Source: Serripes groenlandicus
Lineage: Eukaryota > Mollusca > Bivalvia > Cardiida > Cardiidae
Direction of reading: 5' to 3'
DNA: 64,000 bases
NCBI GenBank assembly: GCA_031761405.1
Contig: JASEVX010000001.1
Coordinates: forward strand, 195,503,706-195,567,705
Below, in pieces: positions 1 to 14,100 of this stretch. Position 1 is the first letter of the stretch, and each line of letters begins with the position of its first letter. The notes under the pieces are model-generated. The model was not told the origin of the DNA and ran no database searches. It saw only the letters and a program-made list of their open reading frames with translations. The position numbers and the translations under genes were made by a program.

Positions 1-223
1 TTAAAACACGGTGAAGATAGAGACCCGCTTGCAATAGGCGACGACACAAGACACAGACTTTCGGAACTACACGCCTGGATCCGGTATAGTACTATCCTTT
101 TTTTTACTTTCAACAAAGAAGAATGAATCAAGCTGCAAGGATAATCGACCCCACCCATCTTAAATACACCTTAACATACACCTAAAATAAAGAACTTGGA
201 TTTTACGCTTAACAACAACATAG

Positions 224-237
224 AGTCCGGCCGGACT
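224..237. repeat. 14-bp GC palindrome repeated in each satellite unit (first example)
   Basis: AGTCCGGCCGGACT is a perfect palindrome and the most GC-rich point of an otherwise AT-rich unit. It contains an EagI site (CGGCCG) and several CpGs. It recurs once per unit, so the array holds roughly a hundred evenly spaced copies. It could be a protein-binding or methylation site; no function is shown. Confidence 0.9.
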
Positions 238-336
238 GACTTCCTTAAAGATGCCAGCTACTTTTCCTTTATAGTTTTGATTATAATTATTATGTGTCTG
301 CCTTCCAGTTGCTAAACTACGTTTCTTTTATTCCAG

Positions 337-432
337 ATTTGTTCCAGATTTAAAACACGGTGAAGATAGAGACCCGCTTGCAATAGGCGACGACACAAGA
401 CACAGACTTTCGGAACTACACGCCTGGATCCG
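337..432 (+). other. exon-like 96-nt module present in each satellite unit (first complete example)
   Basis: Seen: a branch-point-like GCTAAAC, a pyrimidine-rich run and TTCCAG end just before 337; an open stretch of exactly 96 nt follows; CCG/GTATAG then offers a GT donor at 433-434. Read with a split codon (one A at the start, CG at the end), it encodes 32 residues per copy, starting FVPDLKHGED and ending SELHAWIR, rich in Asp, Arg and His. Because 96 is a multiple of three and the split codon rejoins as CGA (Arg), spliced copies would stay in frame. Inferred: the unit may come from an intron-exon-intron segment of a gene. The donor is weak, I do not recognise the peptide, and about one random 32-codon stretch in five lacks stops, so chance is quite possible. 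Confidence 0.35.
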
Positions 433-3400
433 GTATAGTACTATCCTTTTTTTTACTTTCAACAAAGAAGAATGAATCAAGCTGCAAGGATAATCGACCC
501 CACCCATCTTAAATACACCTTAACATACACCTAAAATAAAGAACTTGGATTTTACGCTTAACAACAACATAGAGTCCGGCCGGACTGACTTCCTTAAAGA
601 TGCCAGCTACTTTTCCTTTATAGTTTTGATTATAATTATTATGTGTCTGCCTTCCAGTTGCTAAACTACGTTTCTTTTATTCCAGATTTGTTCCAGATTT
701 AAAACACGGTGAAGATAGAGACCCGCTTGCAATAGGCGACGACACAAGACACAGACTTTCGGAACTACACGCCTGGATCCGGTATAGTACTATCCTTTTT
801 TTTACTTTCAACAAAGAAGAATGAATCAAGCTGCAAGGATAATCGACCCCACCCATCTTAAATACACCTTAACATACACCTAAAATAAAGAACTTGGATT
901 TTACGCTTAACAACAACATAGAGTCCGGCCGGACTGACTTCCTTAAAGATGCCAGCTACTTTTCCTTTATAGTTTTGATTATAATTATTATGTGTCTGCC
1001 TTCCAGTTGCTAAACTACGTTTCTTTTATTCCAGATTTGTTCCAGATTTAAAACACGGTGAAGATAGAGACCCGCTTGCAATAGGCGACGACACAAGACA
1101 CAGACTTTCGGAACTACACGCCTGGATCCGGTATAGTACTATCCTTTTTTTTACTTTCAACAAAGAAGAATGAATCAAGCTGCAAGGATAATCGACCCCA
1201 CCCATCTTAAATACACCTTAACATACACCTAAAATAAAGAACTTGGATTTTACGCTTAACAACAACATAGAGTCCGGCCGGACTGACTTCCTTAAAGATG
1301 CCAGCTACTTTTCCTTTATAGTTTTGATTATAATTATTATGTGTCTGCCTTCCAGTTGCTAAACTACGTTTCTTTTATTCCAGATTTGTTCCAGATTTAA
1401 AACACGGTGAAGATAGAGACCCGCTTGCAATAGGCGACGACACAAGACACAGACTTTCGGAACTACACGCCTGGATCCGGTATAGTACTATCCTTTTTTT
1501 TACTTTCAACAAAGAAGAATGAATCAAGCTGCAAGGATAATCGACCCCACCCATCTTAAATACACCTTAACATACACCTAAAATAAAGAACTTGGATTTT
1601 ACGCTTAACAACAACATAGAGTCCGGCCGGACTGACTTCCTTAAAGATGCCAGCTACTTTTCCTTTATAGTTTTGATTATAATTATTATGTGTCTGCCTT
1701 CCAGTTGCTAAACTACGTTTCTTTTATTCCAGATTTGTTCCAGATTTAAAACACGGTGAAGATAGAGACCCGCTTGCAATAGGCGACGACACAAGACACA
1801 GACTTTCGGAACTACACGCCTGGATCCGGTATAGTACTATCCTTTTTTTTACTTTCAACAAAGAAGAATGAATCAAGCTGCAAGGATAATCGACCCCACC
1901 CATCTTAAATACACCTTAACATACACCTAAAATAAAGAACTTGGATTTTACGCTTAACAACAACATAGAGTCCGGCCGGACTGACTTCCTTAAAGATGCC
2001 AGCTACTTTTCCTTTATAGTTTTGATTATAATTATTATGTGTCTGCCTTCCAGTTGCTAAACTACGTTTCTTTTATTCCAGATTTGTTCCAGATTTAAAA
2101 CACGGTGAAGATAGAGACCCGCTTGCAATAGGCGACGACACAAGACACAGACTTTCGGAACTACACGCCTGGATCCGGTATAGTACTATCCTTTTTTTTA
2201 CTTTCAACAAAGAAGAATGAATCAAGCTGCAAGGATAATCGACCCCACCCATCTTAAATACACCTTAACATACACCTAAAATAAAGAACTTGGATTTTAC
2301 GCTTAACAACAACATAGAGTCCGGCCGGACTGACTTCCTTAAAGATGCCAGCTACTTTTCCTTTATAGTTTTGATTATAATTATTATGTGTCTGCCTTCC
2401 AGTTGCTAAACTACGTTTCTTTTATTCCAGATTTGTTCCAGATTTAAAACACGGTGAAGATAGAGACCCGCTTGCAATAGGCGACGACACAAGACACAGA
2501 CTTTCGGAACTACACGCCTGGATCCGGTATAGTACTATCCTTTTTTTTACTTTCAACAAAGAAGAATGAATCAAGCTGCAAGGATAATCGACCCCACCCA
2601 TCTTAAATACACCTTAACATACACCTAAAATAAAGAACTTGGATTTTACGCTTAACAACAACATAGAGTCCGGCCGGACTGACTTCCTTAAAGATGCCAG
2701 CTACTTTTCCTTTATAGTTTTGATTATAATTATTATGTGTCTGCCTTCCAGTTGCTAAACTACGTTTCTTTTATTCCAGATTTGTTCCAGATTTAAAACA
2801 CGGTGAAGATAGAGACCCGCTTGCAATAGGCGACGACACAAGACACAGACTTTCGGAACTACACGCCTGGATCCGGTATAGTACTATCCTTTTTTTTACT
2901 TTCAACAAAGAAGAATGAATCAAGCTGCAAGGATAATCGACCCCACCCATCTTAAATACACCTTAACATACACCTAAAATAAAGAACTTGGATTTTACGC
3001 TTAACAACAACATAGAGTCCGGCCGGACTGACTTCCTTAAAGATGCCAGCTACTTTTCCTTTATAGTTTTGATTATAATTATTATGTGTCTGCCTTCCAG
3101 TTGCTAAACTACGTTTCTTTTATTCCAGATTTGTTCCAGATTTAAAACACGGTGAAGATAGAGACCCGCTTGCAATAGGCGACGACACAAGACACAGACT
3201 TTCGGAACTACACGCCTGGATCCGGTATAGTACTATCCTTTTTTTTACTTTCAACAAAGAAGAATGAATCAAGCTGCAAGGATAATCGACCCCACCCATC
3301 TTAAATACACCTTAACATACACCTAAAATAAAGAACTTGGATTTTACGCTTAACAACAACATAGAGTCCGGCCGGACTGACTTCCTTAAAGATGCCAGCT

Positions 3401-6400
3401 ACTTTTCCTTTATAGTTTTGATTATAATTATTATGTGTCTGCCTTCCAGTTGCTAAACTACGTTTCTTTTATTCCAGATTTGTTCCAGATTTAAAACACG
3501 GTGAAGATAGAGACCCGCTTGCAATAGGCGACGACACAAGACACAGACTTTCGGAACTACACGCCTGGATCCGGTATAGTACTATCCTTTTTTTTACTTT
3601 CAACAAAGAAGAATGAATCAAGCTGCAAGGATAATCGACCCCACCCATCTTAAATACACCTTAACATACACCTAAAATAAAGAACTTGGATTTTACGCTT
3701 AACAACAACATAGAGTCCGGCCGGACTGACTTCCTTAAAGATGCCAGCTACTTTTCCTTTATAGTTTTGATTATAATTATTATGTGTCTGCCTTCCAGTT
3801 GCTAAACTACGTTTCTTTTATTCCAGATTTGTTCCAGATTTAAAACACGGTGAAGATAGAGACCCGCTTGCAATAGGCGACGACACAAGACACAGACTTT
3901 CGGAACTACACGCCTGGATCCGGTATAGTACTATCCTTTTTTTTACTTTCAACAAAGAAGAATGAATCAAGCTGCAAGGATAATCGACCCCACCCATCTT
4001 AAATACACCTTAACATACACCTAAAATAAAGAACTTGGATTTTACGCTTAACAACAACATAGAGTCCGGCCGGACTGACTTCCTTAAAGATGCCAGCTAC
4101 TTTTCCTTTATAGTTTTGATTATAATTATTATGTGTCTGCCTTCCAGTTGCTAAACTACGTTTCTTTTATTCCAGATTTGTTCCAGATTTAAAACACGGT
4201 GAAGATAGAGACCCGCTTGCAATAGGCGACGACACAAGACACAGACTTTCGGAACTACACGCCTGGATCCGGTATAGTACTATCCTTTTTTTTACTTTCA
4301 ACAAAGAAGAATGAATCAAGCTGCAAGGATAATCGACCCCACCCATCTTAAATACACCTTAACATACACCTAAAATAAAGAACTTGGATTTTACGCTTAA
4401 CAACAACATAGAGTCCGGCCGGACTGACTTCCTTAAAGATGCCAGCTACTTTTCCTTTATAGTTTTGATTATAATTATTATGTGTCTGCCTTCCAGTTGC
4501 TAAACTACGTTTCTTTTATTCCAGATTTGTTCCAGATTTAAAACACGGTGAAGATAGAGACCCGCTTGCAATAGGCGACGACACAAGACACAGACTTTCG
4601 GAACTACACGCCTGGATCCGGTATAGTACTATCCTTTTTTTTACTTTCAACAAAGAAGAATGAATCAAGCTGCAAGGATAATCGACCCCACCCATCTTAA
4701 ATACACCTTAACATACACCTAAAATAAAGAACTTGGATTTTACGCTTAACAACAACATAGAGTCCGGCCGGACTGACTTCCTTAAAGATGCCAGCTACTT
4801 TTCCTTTATAGTTTTGATTATAATTATTATGTGTCTGCCTTCCAGTTGCTAAACTACGTTTCTTTTATTCCAGATTTGTTCCAGATTTAAAACACGGTGA
4901 AGATAGAGACCCGCTTGCAATAGGCGACGACACAAGACACAGACTTTCGGAACTACACGCCTGGATCCGGTATAGTACTATCCTTTTTTTTACTTTCAAC
5001 AAAGAAGAATGAATCAAGCTGCAAGGATAATCGACCCCACCCATCTTAAATACACCTTAACATACACCTAAAATAAAGAACTTGGATTTTACGCTTAACA
5101 ACAACATAGAGTCCGGCCGGACTGACTTCCTTAAAGATGCCAGCTACTTTTCCTTTATAGTTTTGATTATAATTATTATGTGTCTGCCTTCCAGTTGCTA
5201 AACTACGTTTCTTTTATTCCAGATTTGTTCCAGATTTAAAACACGGTGAAGATAGAGACCCGCTTGCAATAGGCGACGACACAAGACACAGACTTTCGGA
5301 ACTACACGCCTGGATCCGGTATAGTACTATCCTTTTTTTTACTTTCAACAAAGAAGAATGAATCAAGCTGCAAGGATAATCGACCCCACCCATCTTAAAT
5401 ACACCTTAACATACACCTAAAATAAAGAACTTGGATTTTACGCTTAACAACAACATAGAGTCCGGCCGGACTGACTTCCTTAAAGATGCCAGCTACTTTT
5501 CCTTTATAGTTTTGATTATAATTATTATGTGTCTGCCTTCCAGTTGCTAAACTACGTTTCTTTTATTCCAGATTTGTTCCAGATTTAAAACACGGTGAAG
5601 ATAGAGACCCGCTTGCAATAGGCGACGACACAAGACACAGACTTTCGGAACTACACGCCTGGATCCGGTATAGTACTATCCTTTTTTTTACTTTCAACAA
5701 AGAAGAATGAATCAAGCTGCAAGGATAATCGACCCCACCCATCTTAAATACACCTTAACATACACCTAAAATAAAGAACTTGGATTTTACGCTTAACAAC
5801 AACATAGAGTCCGGCCGGACTGACTTCCTTAAAGATGCCAGCTACTTTTCCTTTATAGTTTTGATTATAATTATTATGTGTCTGCCTTCCAGTTGCTAAA
5901 CTACGTTTCTTTTATTCCAGATTTGTTCCAGATTTAAAACACGGTGAAGATAGAGACCCGCTTGCAATAGGCGACGACACAAGACACAGACTTTCGGAAC
6001 TACACGCCTGGATCCGGTATAGTACTATCCTTTTTTTTACTTTCAACAAAGAAGAATGAATCAAGCTGCAAGGATAATCGACCCCACCCATCTTAAATAC
6101 ACCTTAACATACACCTAAAATAAAGAACTTGGATTTTACGCTTAACAACAACATAGAGTCCGGCCGGACTGACTTCCTTAAAGATGCCAGCTACTTTTCC
6201 TTTATAGTTTTGATTATAATTATTATGTGTCTGCCTTCCAGTTGCTAAACTACGTTTCTTTTATTCCAGATTTGTTCCAGATTTAAAACACGGTGAAGAT
6301 AGAGACCCGCTTGCAATAGGCGACGACACAAGACACAGACTTTCGGAACTACACGCCTGGATCCGGTATAGTACTATCCTTTTTTTTACTTTCAACAAAG

Positions 6401-9400
6401 AAGAATGAATCAAGCTGCAAGGATAATCGACCCCACCCATCTTAAATACACCTTAACATACACCTAAAATAAAGAACTTGGATTTTACGCTTAACAACAA
6501 CATAGAGTCCGGCCGGACTGACTTCCTTAAAGATGCCAGCTACTTTTCCTTTATAGTTTTGATTATAATTATTATGTGTCTGCCTTCCAGTTGCTAAACT
6601 ACGTTTCTTTTATTCCAGATTTGTTCCAGATTTAAAACACGGTGAAGATAGAGACCCGCTTGCAATAGGCGACGACACAAGACACAGACTTTCGGAACTA
6701 CACGCCTGGATCCGGTATAGTACTATCCTTTTTTTTACTTTCAACAAAGAAGAATGAATCAAGCTGCAAGGATAATCGACCCCACCCATCTTAAATACAC
6801 CTTAACATACACCTAAAATAAAGAACTTGGATTTTACGCTTAACAACAACATAGAGTCCGGCCGGACTGACTTCCTTAAAGATGCCAGCTACTTTTCCTT
6901 TATAGTTTTGATTATAATTATTATGTGTCTGCCTTCCAGTTGCTAAACTACGTTTCTTTTATTCCAGATTTGTTCCAGATTTAAAACACGGTGAAGATAG
7001 AGACCCGCTTGCAATAGGCGACGACACAAGACACAGACTTTCGGAACTACACGCCTGGATCCGGTATAGTACTATCCTTTTTTTTACTTTCAACAAAGAA
7101 GAATGAATCAAGCTGCAAGGATAATCGACCCCACCCATCTTAAATACACCTTAACATACACCTAAAATAAAGAACTTGGATTTTACGCTTAACAACAACA
7201 TAGAGTCCGGCCGGACTGACTTCCTTAAAGATGCCAGCTACTTTTCCTTTATAGTTTTGATTATAATTATTATGTGTCTGCCTTCCAGTTGCTAAACTAC
7301 GTTTCTTTTATTCCAGATTTGTTCCAGATTTAAAACACGGTGAAGATAGAGACCCGCTTGCAATAGGCGACGACACAAGACACAGACTTTCGGAACTACA
7401 CGCCTGGATCCGGTATAGTACTATCCTTTTTTTTACTTTCAACAAAGAAGAATGAATCAAGCTGCAAGGATAATCGACCCCACCCATCTTAAATACACCT
7501 TAACATACACCTAAAATAAAGAACTTGGATTTTACGCTTAACAACAACATAGAGTCCGGCCGGACTGACTTCCTTAAAGATGCCAGCTACTTTTCCTTTA
7601 TAGTTTTGATTATAATTATTATGTGTCTGCCTTCCAGTTGCTAAACTACGTTTCTTTTATTCCAGATTTGTTCCAGATTTAAAACACGGTGAAGATAGAG
7701 ACCCGCTTGCAATAGGCGACGACACAAGACACAGACTTTCGGAACTACACGCCTGGATCCGGTATAGTACTATCCTTTTTTTTACTTTCAACAAAGAAGA
7801 ATGAATCAAGCTGCAAGGATAATCGACCCCACCCATCTTAAATACACCTTAACATACACCTAAAATAAAGAACTTGGATTTTACGCTTAACAACAACATA
7901 GAGTCCGGCCGGACTGACTTCCTTAAAGATGCCAGCTACTTTTCCTTTATAGTTTTGATTATAATTATTATGTGTCTGCCTTCCAGTTGCTAAACTACGT
8001 TTCTTTTATTCCAGATTTGTTCCAGATTTAAAACACGGTGAAGATAGAGACCCGCTTGCAATAGGCGACGACACAAGACACAGACTTTCGGAACTACACG
8101 CCTGGATCCGGTATAGTACTATCCTTTTTTTTACTTTCAACAAAGAAGAATGAATCAAGCTGCAAGGATAATCGACCCCACCCATCTTAAATACACCTTA
8201 ACATACACCTAAAATAAAGAACTTGGATTTTACGCTTAACAACAACATAGAGTCCGGCCGGACTGACTTCCTTAAAGATGCCAGCTACTTTTCCTTTATA
8301 GTTTTGATTATAATTATTATGTGTCTGCCTTCCAGTTGCTAAACTACGTTTCTTTTATTCCAGATTTGTTCCAGATTTAAAACACGGTGAAGATAGAGAC
8401 CCGCTTGCAATAGGCGACGACACAAGACACAGACTTTCGGAACTACACGCCTGGATCCGGTATAGTACTATCCTTTTTTTTACTTTCAACAAAGAAGAAT
8501 GAATCAAGCTGCAAGGATAATCGACCCCACCCATCTTAAATACACCTTAACATACACCTAAAATAAAGAACTTGGATTTTACGCTTAACAACAACATAGA
8601 GTCCGGCCGGACTGACTTCCTTAAAGATGCCAGCTACTTTTCCTTTATAGTTTTGATTATAATTATTATGTGTCTGCCTTCCAGTTGCTAAACTACGTTT
8701 CTTTTATTCCAGATTTGTTCCAGATTTAAAACACGGTGAAGATAGAGACCCGCTTGCAATAGGCGACGACACAAGACACAGACTTTCGGAACTACACGCC
8801 TGGATCCGGTATAGTACTATCCTTTTTTTTACTTTCAACAAAGAAGAATGAATCAAGCTGCAAGGATAATCGACCCCACCCATCTTAAATACACCTTAAC
8901 ATACACCTAAAATAAAGAACTTGGATTTTACGCTTAACAACAACATAGAGTCCGGCCGGACTGACTTCCTTAAAGATGCCAGCTACTTTTCCTTTATAGT
9001 TTTGATTATAATTATTATGTGTCTGCCTTCCAGTTGCTAAACTACGTTTCTTTTATTCCAGATTTGTTCCAGATTTAAAACACGGTGAAGATAGAGACCC
9101 GCTTGCAATAGGCGACGACACAAGACACAGACTTTCGGAACTACACGCCTGGATCCGGTATAGTACTATCCTTTTTTTTACTTTCAACAAAGAAGAATGA
9201 ATCAAGCTGCAAGGATAATCGACCCCACCCATCTTAAATACACCTTAACATACACCTAAAATAAAGAACTTGGATTTTACGCTTAACAACAACATAGAGT
9301 CCGGCCGGACTGACTTCCTTAAAGATGCCAGCTACTTTTCCTTTATAGTTTTGATTATAATTATTATGTGTCTGCCTTCCAGTTGCTAAACTACGTTTCT

Positions 9401-10471
9401 TTTATTCCAGATTTGTTCCAGATTTAAAACACGGTGAAGATAGAGACCCGCTTGCAATAGGCGACGACACAAGACACAGACTTTCGGAACTACACGCCTG
9501 GATCCGGTATAGTACTATCCTTTTTTTTACTTTCAACAAAGAAGAATGAATCAAGCTGCAAGGATAATCGACCCCACCCATCTTAAATACACCTTAACAT
9601 ACACCTAAAATAAAGAACTTGGATTTTACGCTTAACAACAACATAGAGTCCGGCCGGACTGACTTCCTTAAAGATGCCAGCTACTTTTCCTTTATAGTTT
9701 TGATTATAATTATTATGTGTCTGCCTTCCAGTTGCTAAACTACGTTTCTTTTATTCCAGATTTGTTCCAGATTTAAAACACGGTGAAGATAGAGACCCGC
9801 TTGCAATAGGCGACGACACAAGACACAGACTTTCGGAACTACACGCCTGGATCCGGTATAGTACTATCCTTTTTTTTACTTTCAACAAAGAAGAATGAAT
9901 CAAGCTGCAAGGATAATCGACCCCACCCATCTTAAATACACCTTAACATACACCTAAAATAAAGAACTTGGATTTTACGCTTAACAACAACATAGAGTCC
10001 GGCCGGACTGACTTCCTTAAAGATTCCAGCTACTTTTCCTTTATAGTTTTGATTATAATTATTATGTGTCTGCCTTCCAGTTGCTAAACTACGTTTCTTT
10101 TATTCCAGATTTGTTCCAGATTTAAAACACGGTGAAGATAGAGACCCGCTTGCAATAGGCGACGACACAAGACACAGACTTTCGGAACTACACGCCTGGA
10201 TCCGGTATAGTACTATCCTTTTTTTTACTTTCAACAAAGAAGAATGAATCAAGCTGCAAGGATAATCGACCCCACCCATCTTAAATACACCTTAACATAC
10301 ACCTAAAATAAAGAACTTGGATTTTACGCTTAACAACAACATAGAGTCCGGCCGGACTGACTTCCTTAAAGATGCCAGCTACTTTTCCTTTATAGTTTTG
10401 ATTATAATTATTATGTGTCTGCCTTCCAGTTGCTAAACTACGTTTCTTTTATTCCAGATTTGTTCCAGATT

Positions 10472-11159
10472 TAAAACACGGTGAAGATAGAGACCCGCTT
10501 GCAATAGGCGACGACACAAGACACAGACTTTCGGAACTACACGCCTGGATCCGGTATAGTACTATCCTTTTTTTTACTTTCAACAAAGAAGAATGAATCA
10601 AGCTGCAAGGATAATCGACCCCACCCATCTTAGACTAAGCAACAAATACACCTTAACATACACCTAAAATAAAGAACTTGGATTTTACGCTTAACAACAA
10701 CATAGAGTCCGGCCGGACTGACTTCCTTAAAGATGCCAGCTACTTTTCCTTTATAGTTTTGATTATAATTATTATGTGTCTGCCTTCCAGTTGCTAAACT
10801 ACGTTTCTTTTATTCCAGATTTGTTCCAGATTTAAAACACGGTGAAGATAGAGACCCGCTTGCAATAGGCGACGACACAAGACACAGACTTTCGGAACTA
10901 CACGCCTGGATCCGGTATAGTACTATCCTTTTTTTTACTTTCAACAAAGAAGAATGAATCAAGCTGCATCTTAGACTAATTAACATACACCTAAAATAAA
11001 GAACTTGGATTTTACGCTTAACAACAACATAGAGTCCGGCCGGACTGACTTCCTTAAAGATGCCAGCTACTTTTCCTTTATAGTTTTGATTATAATTATT
11101 ATGTGTCTGCCTTCCAGTTGCTAAACTACGTTTCTTTTATTCCAGATTTGTTCCAGATT
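10472..11159. repeat. satellite subfamily junction: one 361-bp unit then one 327-bp unit
   Basis: This is the border between blocks A and B. The first unit (10,472-10,832) is 361 bp and holds the full variable segment with GACTAAGCAACAAATACACC. The second (10,833-11,159) is 327 bp: it already carries the block B marker (GACTAATTAACATAC) but has also lost 20 bp, joining AAGCTGCA directly to TCTTAGAC near 10,967. The deletion is flanked by the dinucleotide CA, which fits slippage or end joining on microhomology. Confidence 0.93.
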
Positions 11160-14100
11160 TAAAACACGGTGAAGATAGAGACCCGCTTGCAATAGGCGAC
11201 GACACAAGACACAGACTTTCGGAACTACACGCCTGGATCCGGTATAGTACTATCCTTTTTTTTACTTTCAACAAAGAAGAATGAATCAAGCTGCAAGGAT
11301 AATCGACCCCACCCATCTTAGACTAATTAACATACACCTAAAATAAAGAACTTGGATTTTACGCTTAACAACAACATAGAGTCCGGCCGGACTGACTTCC
11401 TTAAAGATGCCAGCTACTTTTCCTTTATAGTTTTGATTATAATTATTATGTGTCTGCCTTCCAGTTGCTAAACTACGTTTCTTTTATTCCAGATTTGTTC
11501 CAGATTTAAAACACGGTGAAGATAGAGACCCGCTTGCAATAGGCGACGACACAAGACACAGACTTTCGGAACTACACGCCTGGATCCGGTATAGTACTAT
11601 CCTTTTTTTTACTTTCAACAAAGAAGAATGAATCAAGCTGCAAGGATAATCGACCCCACCCATCTTAGACTAATTAACATACACCTAAAATAAAGAACTT
11701 GGATTTTACGCTTAACAACAACATAGAGTCCGGCCGGACTGACTTCCTTAAAGATGCCAGCTACTTTTCCTTTATAGTTTTGATTATAATTATTATGTGT
11801 CTGCCTTCCAGTTGCTAAACTACGTTTCTTTTATTCCAGATTTGTTCCAGATTTAAAACACGGTGAAGATAGAGACCCGCTTGCAATAGGCGACGACACA
11901 AGACACAGACTTTCGGAACTACACGCCTGGATCCGGTATAGTACTATCCTTTTTTTTACTTTCAACAAAGAAGAATGAATCAAGCTGCAAGGATAATCGA
12001 CCCCACCCATCTTAGACTAATTAACATACACCTAAAATAAAGAACTTGGATTTTACGCTTAACAACAACATAGAGTCCGGCCGGACTGACTTCCTTAAAG
12101 ATGCCAGCTACTTTTCCTTTATAGTTTTGATTATAATTATTATGTGTCTGCCTTCCAGTTGCTAAACTACGTTTCTTTTATTCCAGATTTGTTCCAGATT
12201 TAAAACACGGTGAAGATAGAGACCCGCTTGCAATAGGCGACGACACAAGACACAGACTTTCGGAACTACACGCCTGGATCCGGTATAGTACTATCCTTTT
12301 TTTTACTTTCAACAAAGAAGAATGAATCAAGCTGCAAGGATAATCGACCCCACCCATCTTAGACTAATTAACATACACCTAAAATAAAGAACTTGGATTT
12401 TACGCTTAACAACAACATAGAGTCCGGCCGGACTGACTTCCTTAAAGATGCCAGCTACTTTTCCTTTATAGTTTTGATTATAATTATTATGTGTCTGCCT
12501 TCCAGTTGCTAAACTACGTTTCTTTTATTCCAGATTTGTTCCAGATTTAAAACACGGTGAAGATAGAGACCCGCTTGCAATAGGCGACGACACAAGACAC
12601 AGACTTTCGGAACTACACGCCTGGATCCGGTATAGTACTATCCTTTTTTTTACTTTCAACAAAGAAGAATGAATCAAGCTGCAAGGATAATCGACCCCAC
12701 CCATCTTAGACTAATTAACATACACCTAAAATAAAGAACTTGGATTTTACGCTTAACAACAACATAGAGTCCGGCCGGACTGACTTCCTTAAAGATGCCA
12801 GCTACTTTTCCTTTATAGTTTTGATTATAATTATTATGTGTCTGCCTTCCAGTTGCTAAACTACGTTTCTTTTATTCCAGATTTGTTCCAGATTTAAAAC
12901 ACGGTGAAGATAGAGACCCGCTTGCAATAGGCGACGACACAAGACACAGACTTTCGGAACTACACGCCTGGATCCGGTATAGTACTATCCTTTTTTTTAC
13001 TTTCAACAAAGAAGAATGAATCAAGCTGCAAGGATAATCGACCCCACCCATCTTAGACTAATTAACATACACCTAAAATAAAGAACTTGGATTTTACGCT
13101 TAACAACAACATAGAGTCCGGCCGGACTGACTTCCTTAAAGATGCCAGCTACTTTTCCTTTATAGTTTTGATTATAATTATTATGTGTCTGCCTTCCAGT
13201 TGCTAAACTACGTTTCTTTTATTCCAGATTTGTTCCAGATTTAAAACACGGTGAAGATAGAGACCCGCTTGCAATAGGCGACGACACAAGACACAGACTT
13301 TCGGAACTACACGCCTGGATCCGGTATAGTACTATCCTTTTTTTTACTTTCAACAAAGAAGAATGAATCAAGCTGCAAGGATAATCGACCCCACCCATCT
13401 TAGACTAATTAACATACACCTAAAATAAAGAACTTGGATTTTACGCTTAACAACAACATAGAGTCCGGCCGGACTGACTTCCTTAAAGATGCCAGCTACT
13501 TTTCCTTTATAGTTTTGATTATAATTATTATGTGTCTGCCTTCCAGTTGCTAAACTACGTTTCTTTTATTCCAGATTTGTTCCAGATTTAAAACACGGTG
13601 AAGATAGAGACCCGCTTGCAATAGGCGACGACACAAGACACAGACTTTCGGAACTACACGCCTGGATCCGGTATAGTACTATCCTTTTTTTTACTTTCAA
13701 CAAAGAAGAATGAATCAAGCTGCAAGGATAATCGACCCCACCCATCTTAGACTAATTAACATACACCTAAAATAAAGAACTTGGATTTTACGCTTAACAA
13801 CAACATAGAGTCCGGCCGGACTGACTTCCTTAAAGATGCCAGCTACTTTTCCTTTATAGTTTTGATTATAATTATTATGTGTCTGCCTTCCAGTTGCTAA
13901 ACTACGTTTCTTTTATTCCAGATTTGTTCCAGATTTAAAACACGGTGAAGATAGAGACCCGCTTGCAATAGGCGACGACACAAGACACAGACTTTCGGAA
14001 CTACACGCCTGGATCCGGTATAGTACTATCCTTTTTTTTACTTTCAACAAAGAAGAATGAATCAAGCTGCAAGGATAATCGACCCCACCCATCTTAGACT

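Larger units (their letters stand above)
2..10471. repeat. satellite block A: 30 units of exactly 349 bp
   Basis: Unit starts fall at 2, 351, 700 and so on to 10,472, an exact 30 x 349 spacing, so there is no net indel in 10.5 kb. These units are marked by CATCTTAAATACACCTTAAC in the variable segment. Relative to the 361-bp form they lack 12 bp (GACTAAGCAACA). One substitution was noticed, G to T at 10,025. Confidence 0.96.
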
